This document shows positions 17,682 to 26,147 of a stretch of DNA of 64,000 nt, piece after piece; position 1 is the stretch's first letter, and the number at the start of each line of letters is the position of its first letter. Source of the stretch: AP-15 sp963712825 (GTDB taxonomy: Bacteria; Pseudomonadota; Alphaproteobacteria; ATCC43930; CGMCC-115725); the NCBI GenBank assembly GCA_963712825.1, contig CAVQJP010000028.1, forward strand, positions 62,001 to 126,000, read 5' to 3'. The notes beneath the pieces are model-generated. The model did not search any database. It was not told the DNA's origin and saw nothing but the letters and a program-made list of their open reading frames with translations. A program made the position numbers and the translations under genes.

Positions 17682-18527
17682 TCACTGCACGGCGGGGAGG
17701 GTCGCGGGGTCGCCGGTTTTGACGCAGGTCGGGTGGCCAAACCCGCTGGCGCTGAACCCGACTGTCCCATTTGGGTTCAAGAGGCCGCCGCCGGGGGTCG
17801 CGGCGATGTCGAAAATGATGTTGTCGGGGTGTGCGGCGTCGTCGCCCGGCACCGGACCGATGCCGGAGAGATAATCGAGCTTGAGGTTGTGGCGCAGGTG
17901 CCAGGCGACAAAATGGTCGGTGCAGGACTGGTCGCCGCTGACCCCGACGGCGCCGACCTTGACCCCGCCCTTGGCGTAGAGTGCCAGCCCGCCGCCAAAC
18001 ACGTTGACCCCGCCGATCTTTTGGCCGACCATCGGGTCATTCGGGCTGCCGTACGCGAACGCGTTACCCTGATAGGCGATTTCGGGGTCGATCGGGTTGC
18101 TGTGCTGCAGCCCGTAAAGGCTGCCGCCCGGCTGCACCGCCGCGTAGAGATTGGCGGTCGACAAAGCGAGGCCGTTGGGAAACAGGCTGGTCTGGGGCGG
18201 CGCCCCGTTGCTCAGGCTGAAATCGTTGGCGGTGTTGGCCTTTTGCGCCGCGATGACGCGGCTGCCAAGCCATTGATCGGTGTAGCTGCGGCCCGAAAAC
18301 GCAACGGCGCAGACCGTCCCGTCATTGGCGACGATCGCCCCCCACATGTTAAAGCCGAGCCCACCATTGCCGCCGGCATTGACCGCCGCGCTCAGCTGCG
18401 AGCGCAACTGTCCCCAACCCGGCAGCCCGGCGCAATTCCCGCCGCCGCCGTCGGCAAACGCCGGAACCGCGGCCGCCGCGGCGACGAGGCCGGCCACGGC
18501 CGCCAATAATTTGCTTTTGAGGTTCAT
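17682..18527 (-). CDS. Secreted HbpS/GlcG-like (DUF336) heme-binding-type protein
   Basis: 281 residues from ATG 18527. The signal peptide is about residues 1-26 (KLLAAVAGLVAAAAAVPAFA, cleavage after AFA). The mature part shows the DUF336 pattern: LRSQLSAAVNAGGNGGLGFN, WGAIVANDGTVCAVAFSG, a Gly-rich GGVNVFGGGLALY, then GGVKVGAVGVSGDQSCTDHFVAW. Paired Cys residues suggest disulfides. HbpS-like proteins bind haem or act as extracytoplasmic sensors' partners; the role here is inferred. A fragment of a second copy remains at 22190-22291. Confidence 0.8.
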   Translation of the reverse strand: MNLKSKLLAAVAGLVAAAAAVPAFADGGGGNCAGLPGWGQLRSQLSAAVNAGGNGGLGFNMWGAIVANDGTVCAVAFSGRSYTDQWLGSRVIAAQKANTANDFSLSNGAPPQTSLFPNGLALSTANLYAAVQPGGSLYGLQHSNPIDPEIAYQGNAFAYGSPNDPMVGQKIGGVNVFGGGLALYAKGGVKVGAVGVSGDQSCTDHFVAWHLRHNLKLDYLSGIGPVPGDDAAHPDNIIFDIAATPGGGLLNPNGTVGFSASGFGHPTCVKTGDPATLPAVQ

Positions 18528-18816
18528 TTCTCTCCCCACATCGGCGCGGTTTCGCGGCTCTCGGCGCCGCCCGCGACATGCGACCCGTCGCCGCCCGCCG
18601 GCAACGCCCCTTCAGCCCCGCAACTTATCGGATTTCGCCTGAAAAGAGAACACCGATCCCCTCGATCGCTGCAGCACGCCGGCCGACCCGAATACTTTTT
18701 TTGCTCGCTGCGCCCGTCGCCGCCCGCGCCCGCTGCTCCACCGCCTGACCGCCTGACCGCCCGGCGGTCCAGGAGTTCCGCCGATTGACCGCCCTTTGTC
18801 GACCGATCGACGTTTA

Positions 18817-19194
18817 TCAAGACCGCAGCCCGGCTTTCACCAGGAACGCCGAGCGGGTCATCCGTTGGGCTCGGGCTTTTCGGTCGATTTCGCGCAGCTG
18901 CTGCTCGGTCAGCGTCACGTTCACGCGCACTCTCTTGCTCGGCTCCTTAACGCTCACGAGAAAGGCTACCCCGTCCTCAAAATCGGGGTTGCCCGTCATC
19001 TCATCGAGCGGGGACGGATCAGGCATGGCCTCCTCCGCTTCGCGCATCGCCTCGATCTATCCGGTCAGCACCTCGATCGCCAAGTCTTTGGCTTCGTCAA
19101 GGGTCCGGTCCGCAGTGACGCAGCCGGAAAAATCGGGAAAGCTGACGCCGAAATCGCTGTCGTCGTCCTTGTGAATAATAGCGATGTAATCCAT
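18817..19194 (-). pseudogene. hicB-type antitoxin gene interrupted by an in-frame amber codon
   Basis: From ATG 19194 the frame reads MDYIAIIHKDDDSDFGVSFP, then TLDEAKDLAIEVLTG, then TAG (19057-19059), and resumes in the same frame as IEAMREAEEAMPDP, VAFLVSVKEPSKRVRVNVTL and a ribbon-helix-helix-like end TLTEQQLREIDRKARAQRMT. Together this is one complete HicB-family antitoxin of ~125 codons. The lesion is a single nonsense codon, where a CAG would be one base away. No hicA lies upstream. Different HicB subfamily from the one at 8433. Confidence 0.85.
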
Positions 19195-19250
19195 GCTCTT
19201 GCTCTTTATCGTGATTTCATGCTGGCTGGCCGCTCGATTGGGCCGCAGTG

Positions 19251-19276
19251 TCCAAACCGGGATATCCCGGTTTGGA
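19251..19276. repeat. Perfect 26-bp palindrome
   Basis: TCCAAACCGGGAT followed directly by its exact reverse complement, with no loop. It lies between the broken hicB (start 19194) and the methyltransferase remnant (ends ~19290). Each half contains ATCCCGGTTT, nearly the same as the TTCCCGGTT units repeated at 22425-22573. It could be a protein-binding site or an element end. Confidence 0.9.
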
Positions 19277-19289
19277 TATGACAGGTGGT

Positions 19290-19545
19290 TATGCCTGGCT
19301 TCGCCGATAGGCGGCGGCCACCGCCCGCGTCGAGGGCGCGATGCGCGTCGTCGAGCCACGCCGGCCGCTCGTATAAAAATTGGTCAGGCTCCGTTTCTTG
19401 AGGATCGCCGCCGCCTTCGGGTTGACCGGGACAATCCGATCGGGGTGCCCCGGAACCACCTCCGGCACCCTCCCGACCAGATCGGGCGAATTGAGTGATG
19501 CCTCCCGCAATTCGCTGAGCCGCCGTCGCCGTGTAGTCCAAGCCG
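19290..19545 (-). pseudogene. C-terminal remnant of a class I SAM-dependent DNA methyltransferase
   Basis: In one frame the minus strand reads LSELREASLNSPDLVGRV, PEVVPGHPDRIVPVNPKA and AAAILKKRSLTNFY. A -1 shift then gives ERPAWLDDAHRALDA and a further shift gives AVAAAYR. This is the typical tail of large DNA methyltransferases of the MmeI/type IIG-like class (KKRTLTNLYN.RPAWLD..H..LD.AVAAAYGW). No catalytic NPPY-bearing part remains. Two frameshifts and the missing body make it a dead relic. Confidence 0.75.
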
Positions 19546-19596
19546 ACCGCCGCGAAAGCACCTCCTTGTTTGGCGGATAAGGTAGATTCTGGAAAA

Positions 19597-20292
19597 TCAG
19601 TGGCCTTCCTTGTCTCTACAGTCGGCGCGGACTGTCGTCGGCGGCTTCCTTCTGGCCACGCAGAGCGAAATGGCCATCAGGGCGCCCGCAGCTAAACTCG
19701 CAAGAGATGAGGGCTCGGGAAGCGGAGCGCTTGAAAGCGTCCAGTATCCGGTGATAGTGCATTCAGCAAACATGCCGCAGCCCGGCATGGTACCGTCAGA
19801 ACCGATCATCCCTCCCCGCTCTCCTATGTCGATATTGTCATTTAGACCCCCTTTATAATCTACGCTGATAGAGAGCGTCGTCGCCGTTGAGGCCCACCTG
19901 ATATTCCATTGGCAGCCTGAGACAAATCCAGGGCTAAAGAAGCAAACACTATCCGGTGCGGTGGGGGCTTCTATCGTGCCCCCCCACATGAATGAGAAAT
20001 CCGTGTCGCCTGTTTCTACAGGTGGTTGATCTTCAAATTGCGTATACGAGAATGTATCACTGCTGTCGATATCAAAAAGATCGAGCTGCGCAGCCGCAAA
20101 AGGCAGCGGCGGGGCGCAGTAAAAAGAGTTGCAGTTGGGGCTGGTGGGACAGGGTGGCCCGGTGGGGGATTCTGCGCACGTGGTCTCATAAAACGTCCAA
20201 ACTACCCCTGCCCGAGCTGACGATGTTGAAAACAGCGTCACGCCTCCGGCAATCAAGAGGGCTAAACACTCGATAATCGTGGCTCTTCGCAT
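19597..20292 (-). CDS. PEP-CTERM sorting-domain protein
   Basis: A 231-residue secreted protein. The signal peptide is residues 1-28 (ECLALLIAGGVTLFSTSSARA). A Cys-containing, Asp/Gly/Ser/Thr-rich mature part of unknown function follows. The C-terminal sorting signal has PEP motif PLPEPSSLA at about residues 191-199, a hydrophobic helix LASLAAGALMAISLCV and a basic end ARRKPP. PEP-CTERM proteins are processed by an exosortase, none of which is in this window. Composition is more AT-rich than the surrounding core genes, suggesting acquisition. Confidence 0.85.
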   Translation of the reverse strand: MRRATIIECLALLIAGGVTLFSTSSARAGVVWTFYETTCAESPTGPPCPTSPNCNSFYCAPPLPFAAAQLDLFDIDSSDTFSYTQFEDQPPVETGDTDFSFMWGGTIEAPTAPDSVCFFSPGFVSGCQWNIRWASTATTLSISVDYKGGLNDNIDIGERGGMIGSDGTMPGCGMFAECTITGYWTLSSAPLPEPSSLASLAAGALMAISLCVARRKPPTTVRADCRDKEGH

Positions 20293-20641
20293 TTCATTCG
20301 TTCCCGACTATGTAAAAGCTTACCCTGTTCACGTTTTATGTTTATCGACGCGGGCTGGCGTGGTCAACGTCCCAAACTCTTGCCTCAGTCGGGGGATGAA
20401 GTCTCCTGCACCTGTGAAAGCTCTAAGTACGGCACTCGGCGCGGCTTTTCCGGAAGCCACTACATCTTGTCCCTTCGCACCACCTCGGGAAGCTCTGTCA
20501 AGCCGCATAAGCCCCTATTATGGGAAAGCGATTATAAATGTAGTCAGGTCTTTCTGTGATGTATACTGCTAATAAACTAACGGATGCCTAAGCACAAGAT
20601 GTATGATCTACTGCGCGTCCCGAGGTCCCTCGAAACGGGCC
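20293..20641. other. AT-richer intergenic region without a recognisable gene
   Basis: About 350 bases between two minus-strand genes. The only open frames (for example + strand from 20279 or 20338) lack codon bias or familiar motifs and overlap the start of the PEP-CTERM gene. The minus-strand promoter for that gene should lie here, but no clear -35/-10 pair was picked out. Nothing else was recognised. Confidence 0.5.
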
Positions 20642-21658
20642 TTAGCGGATGGGTTTAGGGAGCGTGTTTGCCTCCACGAACATACCTAATTTGGCTCCTC
20701 CGGACGCAGACTTCCCGCCGTGCAAGCTAGGAAAATCAACCTGCGTAGGTCGCGACGAGGTTACCAACACCAACCACTGCCAGTCCTCGCGGAACATATG
20801 ATCTAGTTGGCCCTTGATATCGTTCGGCTCGATATCTCGAATCGGATAACATTTATCTGCCAGCCCGTTGTCATTATTTCCCCAAAACACAAATAATGTT
20901 TTTCCTCTTACAAAATAAAATGCAACGGCGTTCAATCCTGCATACGACGACGAAATTTGTGTCACCGAATATCCAGAATTCTCTCCTGACGCATTGAAAT
21001 CCCTTCGTTCTGCCATTTCGTAATTATATTCTTCGTTTACTCCCGTTGGCCAATCGTAAAGCATATCCGAATACACGGAGAACCTAAAACCCGGATCGCG
21101 ATTGCTCACGACGGTGACAAACCCTCCAATACTGGATATTTCTCTGTCGGCGACTACATGCCTCATTACCGAGTATAAGTCACTGGCCGGTGAACCCTCA
21201 ATTTCGTCTGCAAATAAAGCTGCATTTATCGCGCGCCCTCGCTCGACGAATGGGCGTTTCCTCGCCTCGTATTCCCGAAATCTTTCGTATGCGTCCCGGT
21301 CACCTATCCATAACGTTCTAGCAGCAGTTTGGGCGCGTTTACCCTCAGCTATTTTTATGATTTTAGGAAAATCGGAAAACGAAATTATGTAGTCATTCCC
21401 GGTATTCCGGCTTGACTCCTCGAAAAATGAAACAACTGACGAAAAAATGGTGCCGTGTGGGAAACATTGTCTAAATGCCTGAAAAGCCCTTGCCGCCAAT
21501 TCCGGTGAGTTACAGAACGACACGCAAATGTGGCCCGGAAGCATACAGGATTTAAGGACACCCCTTGGATAAGGAAGCGGTTTCCCGTGTTCCGTCACAA
21601 GAGTATCAGAGGCGATCGCAATGCGACGCTTGTCAATTCTGGCTACCACTAAAGTCAT
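20642..21658 (-). CDS. Proteasome-like N-terminal-nucleophile (Ntn) hydrolase candidate, 338 aa
   Basis: The start ATG 21658 gives MTLVVARIDKRRIAIASDTL. If Met is removed, Thr becomes residue 1, Asp is residue 17 (IASDT) and Lys is residue 35 (GVLKSCM). That is the T1/D17/K33 catalytic layout of proteasome beta and HslV subunits. The next strand, GHICVSFCNSPELAARAFQA, resembles the following beta strand and helix. The remaining ~260 residues are unfamiliar and make it much longer than HslV. Composition is AT-rich (the 60 bases from 20881 are about 35% GC), pointing to transfer. No strong ribosome-binding site is visible. The frame runs open upstream to 22261, which I regard as chance. Confidence 0.6.
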   Translation of the reverse strand: MTLVVARIDKRRIAIASDTLVTEHGKPLPYPRGVLKSCMLPGHICVSFCNSPELAARAFQAFRQCFPHGTIFSSVVSFFEESSRNTGNDYIISFSDFPKIIKIAEGKRAQTAARTLWIGDRDAYERFREYEARKRPFVERGRAINAALFADEIEGSPASDLYSVMRHVVADREISSIGGFVTVVSNRDPGFRFSVYSDMLYDWPTGVNEEYNYEMAERRDFNASGENSGYSVTQISSSYAGLNAVAFYFVRGKTLFVFWGNNDNGLADKCYPIRDIEPNDIKGQLDHMFREDWQWLVLVTSSRPTQVDFPSLHGGKSASGGAKLGMFVEANTLPKPIR

Positions 21659-22107
21659 AGGAACGAGTTTGCTAACGCGCAGAGCTTCCAAGCGGTTAGA
21701 CGCGAAATCGTGCTCTCCCACCATGTCGTAGCTGCGGCGAGTTCGGCAAGGGTGGCACTCTGCGCCCGCCGTGCTTCGGCCTTCTGCGCGTCGGTGAGTT
21801 TCGAGCGCCGCCCCATGTACTGCCCGCGCTTCTGCGCCGGGCTGCGCCCCTCGGCGGTGCGGGTACGGATAAAATTGCGCTCCACGTCGGCGAGGCCGCC
21901 AAGAACGGCGATCATCAGTCGTCCGGCGCTGGTGTCGGCCCACGGCTCCGCCAGTAAGCGGCATTGCGCCTCGGCGTTGACGATCTGCTTGACGACAGCG
22001 AACAGGTCGAAGGTGCTGCGCGCGAGGCGGTCGATGCGCGTCACCGTCACCACGTCGCCGGGGGCGAGGGCGGCGAGCATTCGCAGAAGCTCGCGCCGGT
22101 AGATTGT
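21655..22107 (-). pseudogene. Truncated serine recombinase (TnpR/Hin-type resolvase)
   Basis: The minus strand reads ATIYRRELLRMLAALAPGDV, TRIDRLARSTFDLFAVVKQI, LLAEPWADTSAGRLMIAVLG, GLADVERNFIRTRTAEGRS and an HTH-like tail KLTDAQKAEARRA with TISRLTA. These are the middle and C-terminal parts of resolvase/invertase-type serine recombinases. The N-terminal segment with the catalytic Ser (Y-A-R-V-S) is missing and replaced by an HbpS-like fragment. Near the end LAAATTWWESTISRL looks locally out of frame relative to the family. Its stop overlaps the start of the Ntn-like gene. Confidence 0.8.
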
Positions 22108-22189
22108 CGCAGAAAGTCCTTTCTGGAAAGCCGGCCTGATAGCGCGCGCGGGCCGCTGAGAGCATTTCGGGGCTGCCGAAATTGCGATT

Positions 22190-22291
22190 CGTTCCCCTCA
22201 TGTTGAACATGAGACCGCCATTGCCAGAGGTACCGACCGCGGCCGTCAATGCCGATTGCAACTGTCCCCAGCCGCGCAGACCGGCGCAGAT
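22190..22291 (-). pseudogene. Fragment of a second HbpS-like gene
   Basis: The minus strand encodes ICAGLRGWGQLQSALTAAVG, then TSGNGGLMFNMRGT, parallel to NCAGLPGWGQLRSQLSAAVN and AGGNGGLGFNMWGA near the mature N-terminus of the HbpS-like protein at 17682-18527. Neither the signal peptide nor the downstream four-fifths is present. The fragment runs into the truncated recombinase, so this point is probably a deletion or recombination junction. Confidence 0.75.
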
Positions 22292-22424
22292 TGTAACATG
22301 CCGCGGGGAGGCTTAATTTACAATGCGTTGTGAATTGAGAACTATCGGCTTGCGAAAAGGAAAATTGTTGCCATATTTGTAAAATCCTTGGGCTCGGTGA
22401 GGTGCCAACGAGCAATTCCGGTGA

Positions 22425-22573
22425 TTTCCCGGTTATCTGATTTCAATTCCCGGTTCTGCCAAATAAATTTCCCGGTTATTGCGCGATACGATTTTCTCTA
22501 ACTGATTGATTCGACCAAAATATTTCGGCTTTTTGAGGCGGCGCAGCGAAAATTTCTCGGTTAATTCCCGGTT
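22425..22573. repeat. Cluster of TTCCCGGTT direct repeats
   Basis: Exact TTCCCGGTT units begin at 22426, 22447, 22469 and 22565; weaker versions are at 22414 (TTCCGGTGA) and about 22554 (TTCTCGGTT). The first three are 21-22 bases apart, two helical turns, in an AT-rich stretch. The surrounding gene-free region 22292-22618 contains nothing else recognisable. The units share their core with the 26-bp palindrome at 19251. They are too short and too irregular for a CRISPR array. Confidence 0.75.
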
Positions 22574-22618
22574 CGGCGGAATTCGCGCAACCGCTTCGAT
22601 GCGCGGCGGGGCCGCGGC

Positions 22619-25600
22619 TTACACCGAAAAGTATTTGGCCTGGGGATGGTGGACGATGATCGCCGAGGTCGACTGCTCGGGGTCGAGCTGGTCTTCCTCG
22701 GAAAGGGTGATGCCGATCTCGTCAGCGCGGAGCAGCGCGAGGAGCTGCTTCTGGTCGGCGAGGTTGGGGCAGGCGGGGTAGCCGAACGAGTAGCGGCTGC
22801 CGCGATAGCCTTGGTTCAGCATCGCTTCCGGGTCGCGCGCCTCCTCGGCGGCAAAGCCCAATTCGCCGCGAATGCGGCGGTGCAGGTATTCGGCCAACGC
22901 CTCGGCCATCTCGACCGAGAGCCCGTGCAGGTAGAGGTAGTCCTGGTAGCGGTCCTGGGCGAACCATTCGCGCGCGGCGTCGGAGGCGCAGCAGCCCATC
23001 GTGACGACCTGCAGCCCGATCACGTCGCGCTCGCCGGCATCCGCGTCGCGGAAGAAATCGGCGATGCACAGCCCGCCCGGCTTGTTCTGGCGCGGAAACG
23101 AGAAATGGGCGATCTCGCGGCGCCGGTCGTCGGCGTAGAGGATCACATCGTTGCCGTGGGCGGCGCACGGCCAATAGCCATAGGCGGCCTGCGGCATCAG
23201 GATCTCGTCGCGGATCGCGATGTCGAGGATTCGGGTCAGCACCGGGCGGAGCTCGTCCCGAGCCCATTCGCGGTACTCGGCCAATGACTTGCCGTCCTTC
23301 CGGTAGCCCCACTGGAATTGGTAGAGCATGCGCTCGTTGAGGTAGGGCACGACCGCCTTCGGCGACAGCCGGGTGATCGCGCGCGGTCCCCAAAAGGGCG
23401 GATGCGGCACCGGCACGTCGCGGGTCAATTCGGCCCGGCGCAGACGGATTTCGTCGAAATCGACCGGCCGGACCGGGCGCGGGTCGGCGGCACGGCCGAG
23501 CTTGCGCGAGGGCTTCGCCGGGCGGCTCTCGATCCTGGCGTGGATTTCGGCGAGATGGGCGTCGAACTTGCCGGTGACGATCTTGTCCATCAGCCCGAGC
23601 CCGTCGAAGGCGTCGCGGGCATAGGCGACGCGGCCCGCGCTGTAGGATTTGACGCAATCCTCCTCGACATAACGCCGGGTCAGCGCCGCACCCCCGAGCA
23701 TGACCGGGAGATCGAGCCCCTGGCGGCTCATCTCCTCAAGGTTCTCGCGCATGACGACCGTCGACTTGACCAGCAGGCCGGACATGCCGACGGCGTCGGC
23801 CTTGTGCGCGACCGCGGCTTCGAGAATGGCGCCGATCGGCTGCTTGATGCCGAGGTTGACAACGCGGTAGCCGTTGTTGGTCAGGATGATGTCGACAAGG
23901 TTTTTGCCGATGTCGTGCACGTCGCCGCGCACCGTCGCCAGGACCACGGTGCCTTTCTCGCGGCCCTCGACCCGCTCCATATGCGGTTCGAGAAACCGCA
24001 CCGCGGTCTTCATGGTCTCGGCCGACTGCAGCACAAAAGGCAGTTGCATCTTGCCGGCGCCAAACAGCTCGCCGACCGTCTTCATGCCCGTCAGCAGGAT
24101 GTCGTTGATGATGGCGAGCGGGGCCCAGCTCTTCATCGCGAGGTCGAGATCGGTTTCGAGGCCGAGGCGGTCGCCGTCGACAATGCGCTGGGCGAGCCGG
24201 TCTTCGAGCTTTTCGGGGCGGCCCTTTTTCTCGGCCTTCTCGGCGGTGCGGTTTTCGAACAAGCCGATAAACGCCTGCAACGGGTCGTAGCCGTCGCGGC
24301 GGCGGTCAAAGATCAAATCCTCGGCGACCCGCGCTTCCTCGGCCGGGATGCGGTGCAGCGGCATGATCCGCGAGAAATGCACGATCGCACCGGTCAAGCC
24401 GCGGCGCAGCGCGTGGTCGAGAAAGACCGAGTTCAGAATCTGGCGCGCCGGCGGGTTGAGTCCGAACGAGATGTTGGAAAGCCCGAGGATGATCTGGCAT
24501 TCGGGCATCGCCCGGGCGATCTCTGCGATCGCGTCGAGGGTGTTGAGGCCGAGCCGGCGGTCGTCCTCATTGCCGGTGCAGATCGTAAAGGTCAACGGGT
24601 CGAACAGCAGGTCGGACGGCGGCAGGCCATGCTTGCCGCAGGCGAAATCATGGAGCCGGTGGGCGATCGCGAGCTTGTGCTCGACGTCCTTTGCCATGCC
24701 GGTCTCGTCGATCGTCAGGGCGATGACCGCGGCGCCAAAGCGGCGCGCCAGCTTGAGACGCTTGTCGGCCGGGTCCTCGCCGTCCTCGAAATTGATCGAG
24801 TTGATGATCGGCTTGCCGCCATAGAGCTTGAGGGCGGCTTCGAGCACCGGGTACTCGGTCGAGTTGATGACCAAGGGCGCGTTGACTGCACCGCGCATGC
24901 GGGTCACCGCCTCGCTGATGTCGGCGACCTCGTCGCGGCCGACAAAGGCGGTGCACAGATCGAGCGTGTGCGAGCCTTCCTTGACCTGCTCGCGCGCCAT
25001 CTCGACACAGCCGTCCCAGTCGCCCGTTTCCTGCAGCTGGCGGAATTTGCGCGAGCCGTTGGCGTTGCAGCGCTCGCCGATCGAGAGCCAGGCATTTTCC
25101 TGGCGCAACGGCACCTGACCGTAGAGCGAGGCCACAGCCGGCACCCAGATGGTGCTGCGGGGCCGCGGTGCCGGACGCCGTCGCCCGCCGCCGATCCGCC
25201 GCAGCATCGCGTCGAGTGCTGCGATGTGCTCGATCTCGGTGCCGCAGCAGCCGCCGACCATTGCGACGCCGTCCTCGACGACAAAGCGTTCGAGCCATTG
25301 CGCCAGCTCGGCCGCACCCAGCGGGTAGTGAGCGCGGCCCGCGACGAGCTCCGGCAAACCGGCATTGGGCTGCACCGAAATGTGACCGGGCCAGTTCTCG
25401 CCGAGCCATTTGAGGTGCTCGGCCATCTCGCGCGGTCCGGTGGCGCAGTTGAGGCCGATGACCGGGACGCCGAGCGCGTCGACGATCGTCGCGGCGGCGG
25501 CGATGTCGGCGCCGACCAAGAGGCTGCCGGTGGTCTCGACCGTGACCTGGACCAGGATCGGTGTGTCCTTGCGGGCGTCCTCGCGGGCTCGCTTGGCGCC

Positions 25601-26113
25601 GTTGACGGCGGCCTTGACTTGCAGCGGGTCCTGGCAGGTCTCGATGATGATCGCGTCGACCGCGCCGGCGATCAGCCCGCCGCATTGGACGGCGAGCGCG
25701 TCTTCGAGCTCCTGGTAGGAGACATGGTCGAGCGAGGGCAGGCGCGTTCCCGGCCCGACCGAGCCCAGCACGAAACGGGTGCGGCCGTCATGGGCAAACT
25801 CGGCGACCGCCTCGCGGGCGATCTCGGCGGCGAGGCGGTTCAATGCATAGGCGCAGTCGGCGAGCCCAAACTCGCCGAGAGTGATCGGCGAGCCGCCAAA
25901 GCTGTTGGTCTGGATCGCGTCGCAGCCGGCGGCGAGATAGCCGCGATGGATCTCGCGGACGAGGTCGGGGCGGCTCTCGCAGACGATCTCGGTGCAGTTT
26001 TCGAGGCCAAGAAAATCGCGCTCGACATCGAGGTTGCGGGCCTGGACCTGGGTCCCCATCGCCCCGTCGCACAAGACGACGCGATCGGCGAGGTAATCGA
26101 GAAAATGGGTCAT
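22619..26113 (-). CDS. metH: Cobalamin-dependent methionine synthase
   Basis: A full-length 1164-residue MetH that methylates homocysteine with 5-methyl-THF via B12. Domains in order: homocysteine domain (about 1-320) with zinc Cys pair in GGCCGTEIEHI near 287; pterin domain (about 340-600) with INSINFEDGEDPADK; B12 cap and B12-binding domain (about 640-880) with the DVHDIGKN His ligand near 731 and GMSGLLVKSTVVM; and the AdoMet reactivation domain to the end, with SRYSFGYPACPNLADQ. It lies 34 bases after metF on the same strand, forming regulator-metF-metH. Confidence 0.97.
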   Translation of the reverse strand: MTHFLDYLADRVVLCDGAMGTQVQARNLDVERDFLGLENCTEIVCESRPDLVREIHRGYLAAGCDAIQTNSFGGSPITLGEFGLADCAYALNRLAAEIAREAVAEFAHDGRTRFVLGSVGPGTRLPSLDHVSYQELEDALAVQCGGLIAGAVDAIIIETCQDPLQVKAAVNGAKRAREDARKDTPILVQVTVETTGSLLVGADIAAAATIVDALGVPVIGLNCATGPREMAEHLKWLGENWPGHISVQPNAGLPELVAGRAHYPLGAAELAQWLERFVVEDGVAMVGGCCGTEIEHIAALDAMLRRIGGGRRRPAPRPRSTIWVPAVASLYGQVPLRQENAWLSIGERCNANGSRKFRQLQETGDWDGCVEMAREQVKEGSHTLDLCTAFVGRDEVADISEAVTRMRGAVNAPLVINSTEYPVLEAALKLYGGKPIINSINFEDGEDPADKRLKLARRFGAAVIALTIDETGMAKDVEHKLAIAHRLHDFACGKHGLPPSDLLFDPLTFTICTGNEDDRRLGLNTLDAIAEIARAMPECQIILGLSNISFGLNPPARQILNSVFLDHALRRGLTGAIVHFSRIMPLHRIPAEEARVAEDLIFDRRRDGYDPLQAFIGLFENRTAEKAEKKGRPEKLEDRLAQRIVDGDRLGLETDLDLAMKSWAPLAIINDILLTGMKTVGELFGAGKMQLPFVLQSAETMKTAVRFLEPHMERVEGREKGTVVLATVRGDVHDIGKNLVDIILTNNGYRVVNLGIKQPIGAILEAAVAHKADAVGMSGLLVKSTVVMRENLEEMSRQGLDLPVMLGGAALTRRYVEEDCVKSYSAGRVAYARDAFDGLGLMDKIVTGKFDAHLAEIHARIESRPAKPSRKLGRAADPRPVRPVDFDEIRLRRAELTRDVPVPHPPFWGPRAITRLSPKAVVPYLNERMLYQFQWGYRKDGKSLAEYREWARDELRPVLTRILDIAIRDEILMPQAAYGYWPCAAHGNDVILYADDRRREIAHFSFPRQNKPGGLCIADFFRDADAGERDVIGLQVVTMGCCASDAAREWFAQDRYQDYLYLHGLSVEMAEALAEYLHRRIRGELGFAAEEARDPEAMLNQGYRGSRYSFGYPACPNLADQKQLLALLRADEIGITLSEEDQLDPEQSTSAIIVHHPQAKYFSV

Positions 26114-26147
26114 CCGCGGACGGTCGCGACTGCTGTCGAGATCATCT

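Noticed and set aside
17441..17722. Open frames in the 17.4-17.7 kb GC-rich gap.
   Set aside because: The predicted products are Arg/Ala/Pro-rich low-complexity on both strands, typical of spurious high-GC frames.
20279..20572. A + strand 97-codon frame overlapping the PEP-CTERM gene start.
   Set aside because: No recognisable motif, many Cys/Ser and poor codon bias; it overlaps a better supported gene in antisense.
20642..22261. A continuous 539-codon minus-strand open frame joining the HbpS fragment, the recombinase region and the Ntn-like gene.
   Set aside because: The recombinase part is read out of its own frame, and only the last 338 codons have sensible composition. The continuity is due to GC-rich DNA lacking stops.
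22425..22573. CRISPR-like array.
   Set aside because: The units are 9 bases with irregular spacing and no spacers or cas genes; this is not CRISPR architecture.
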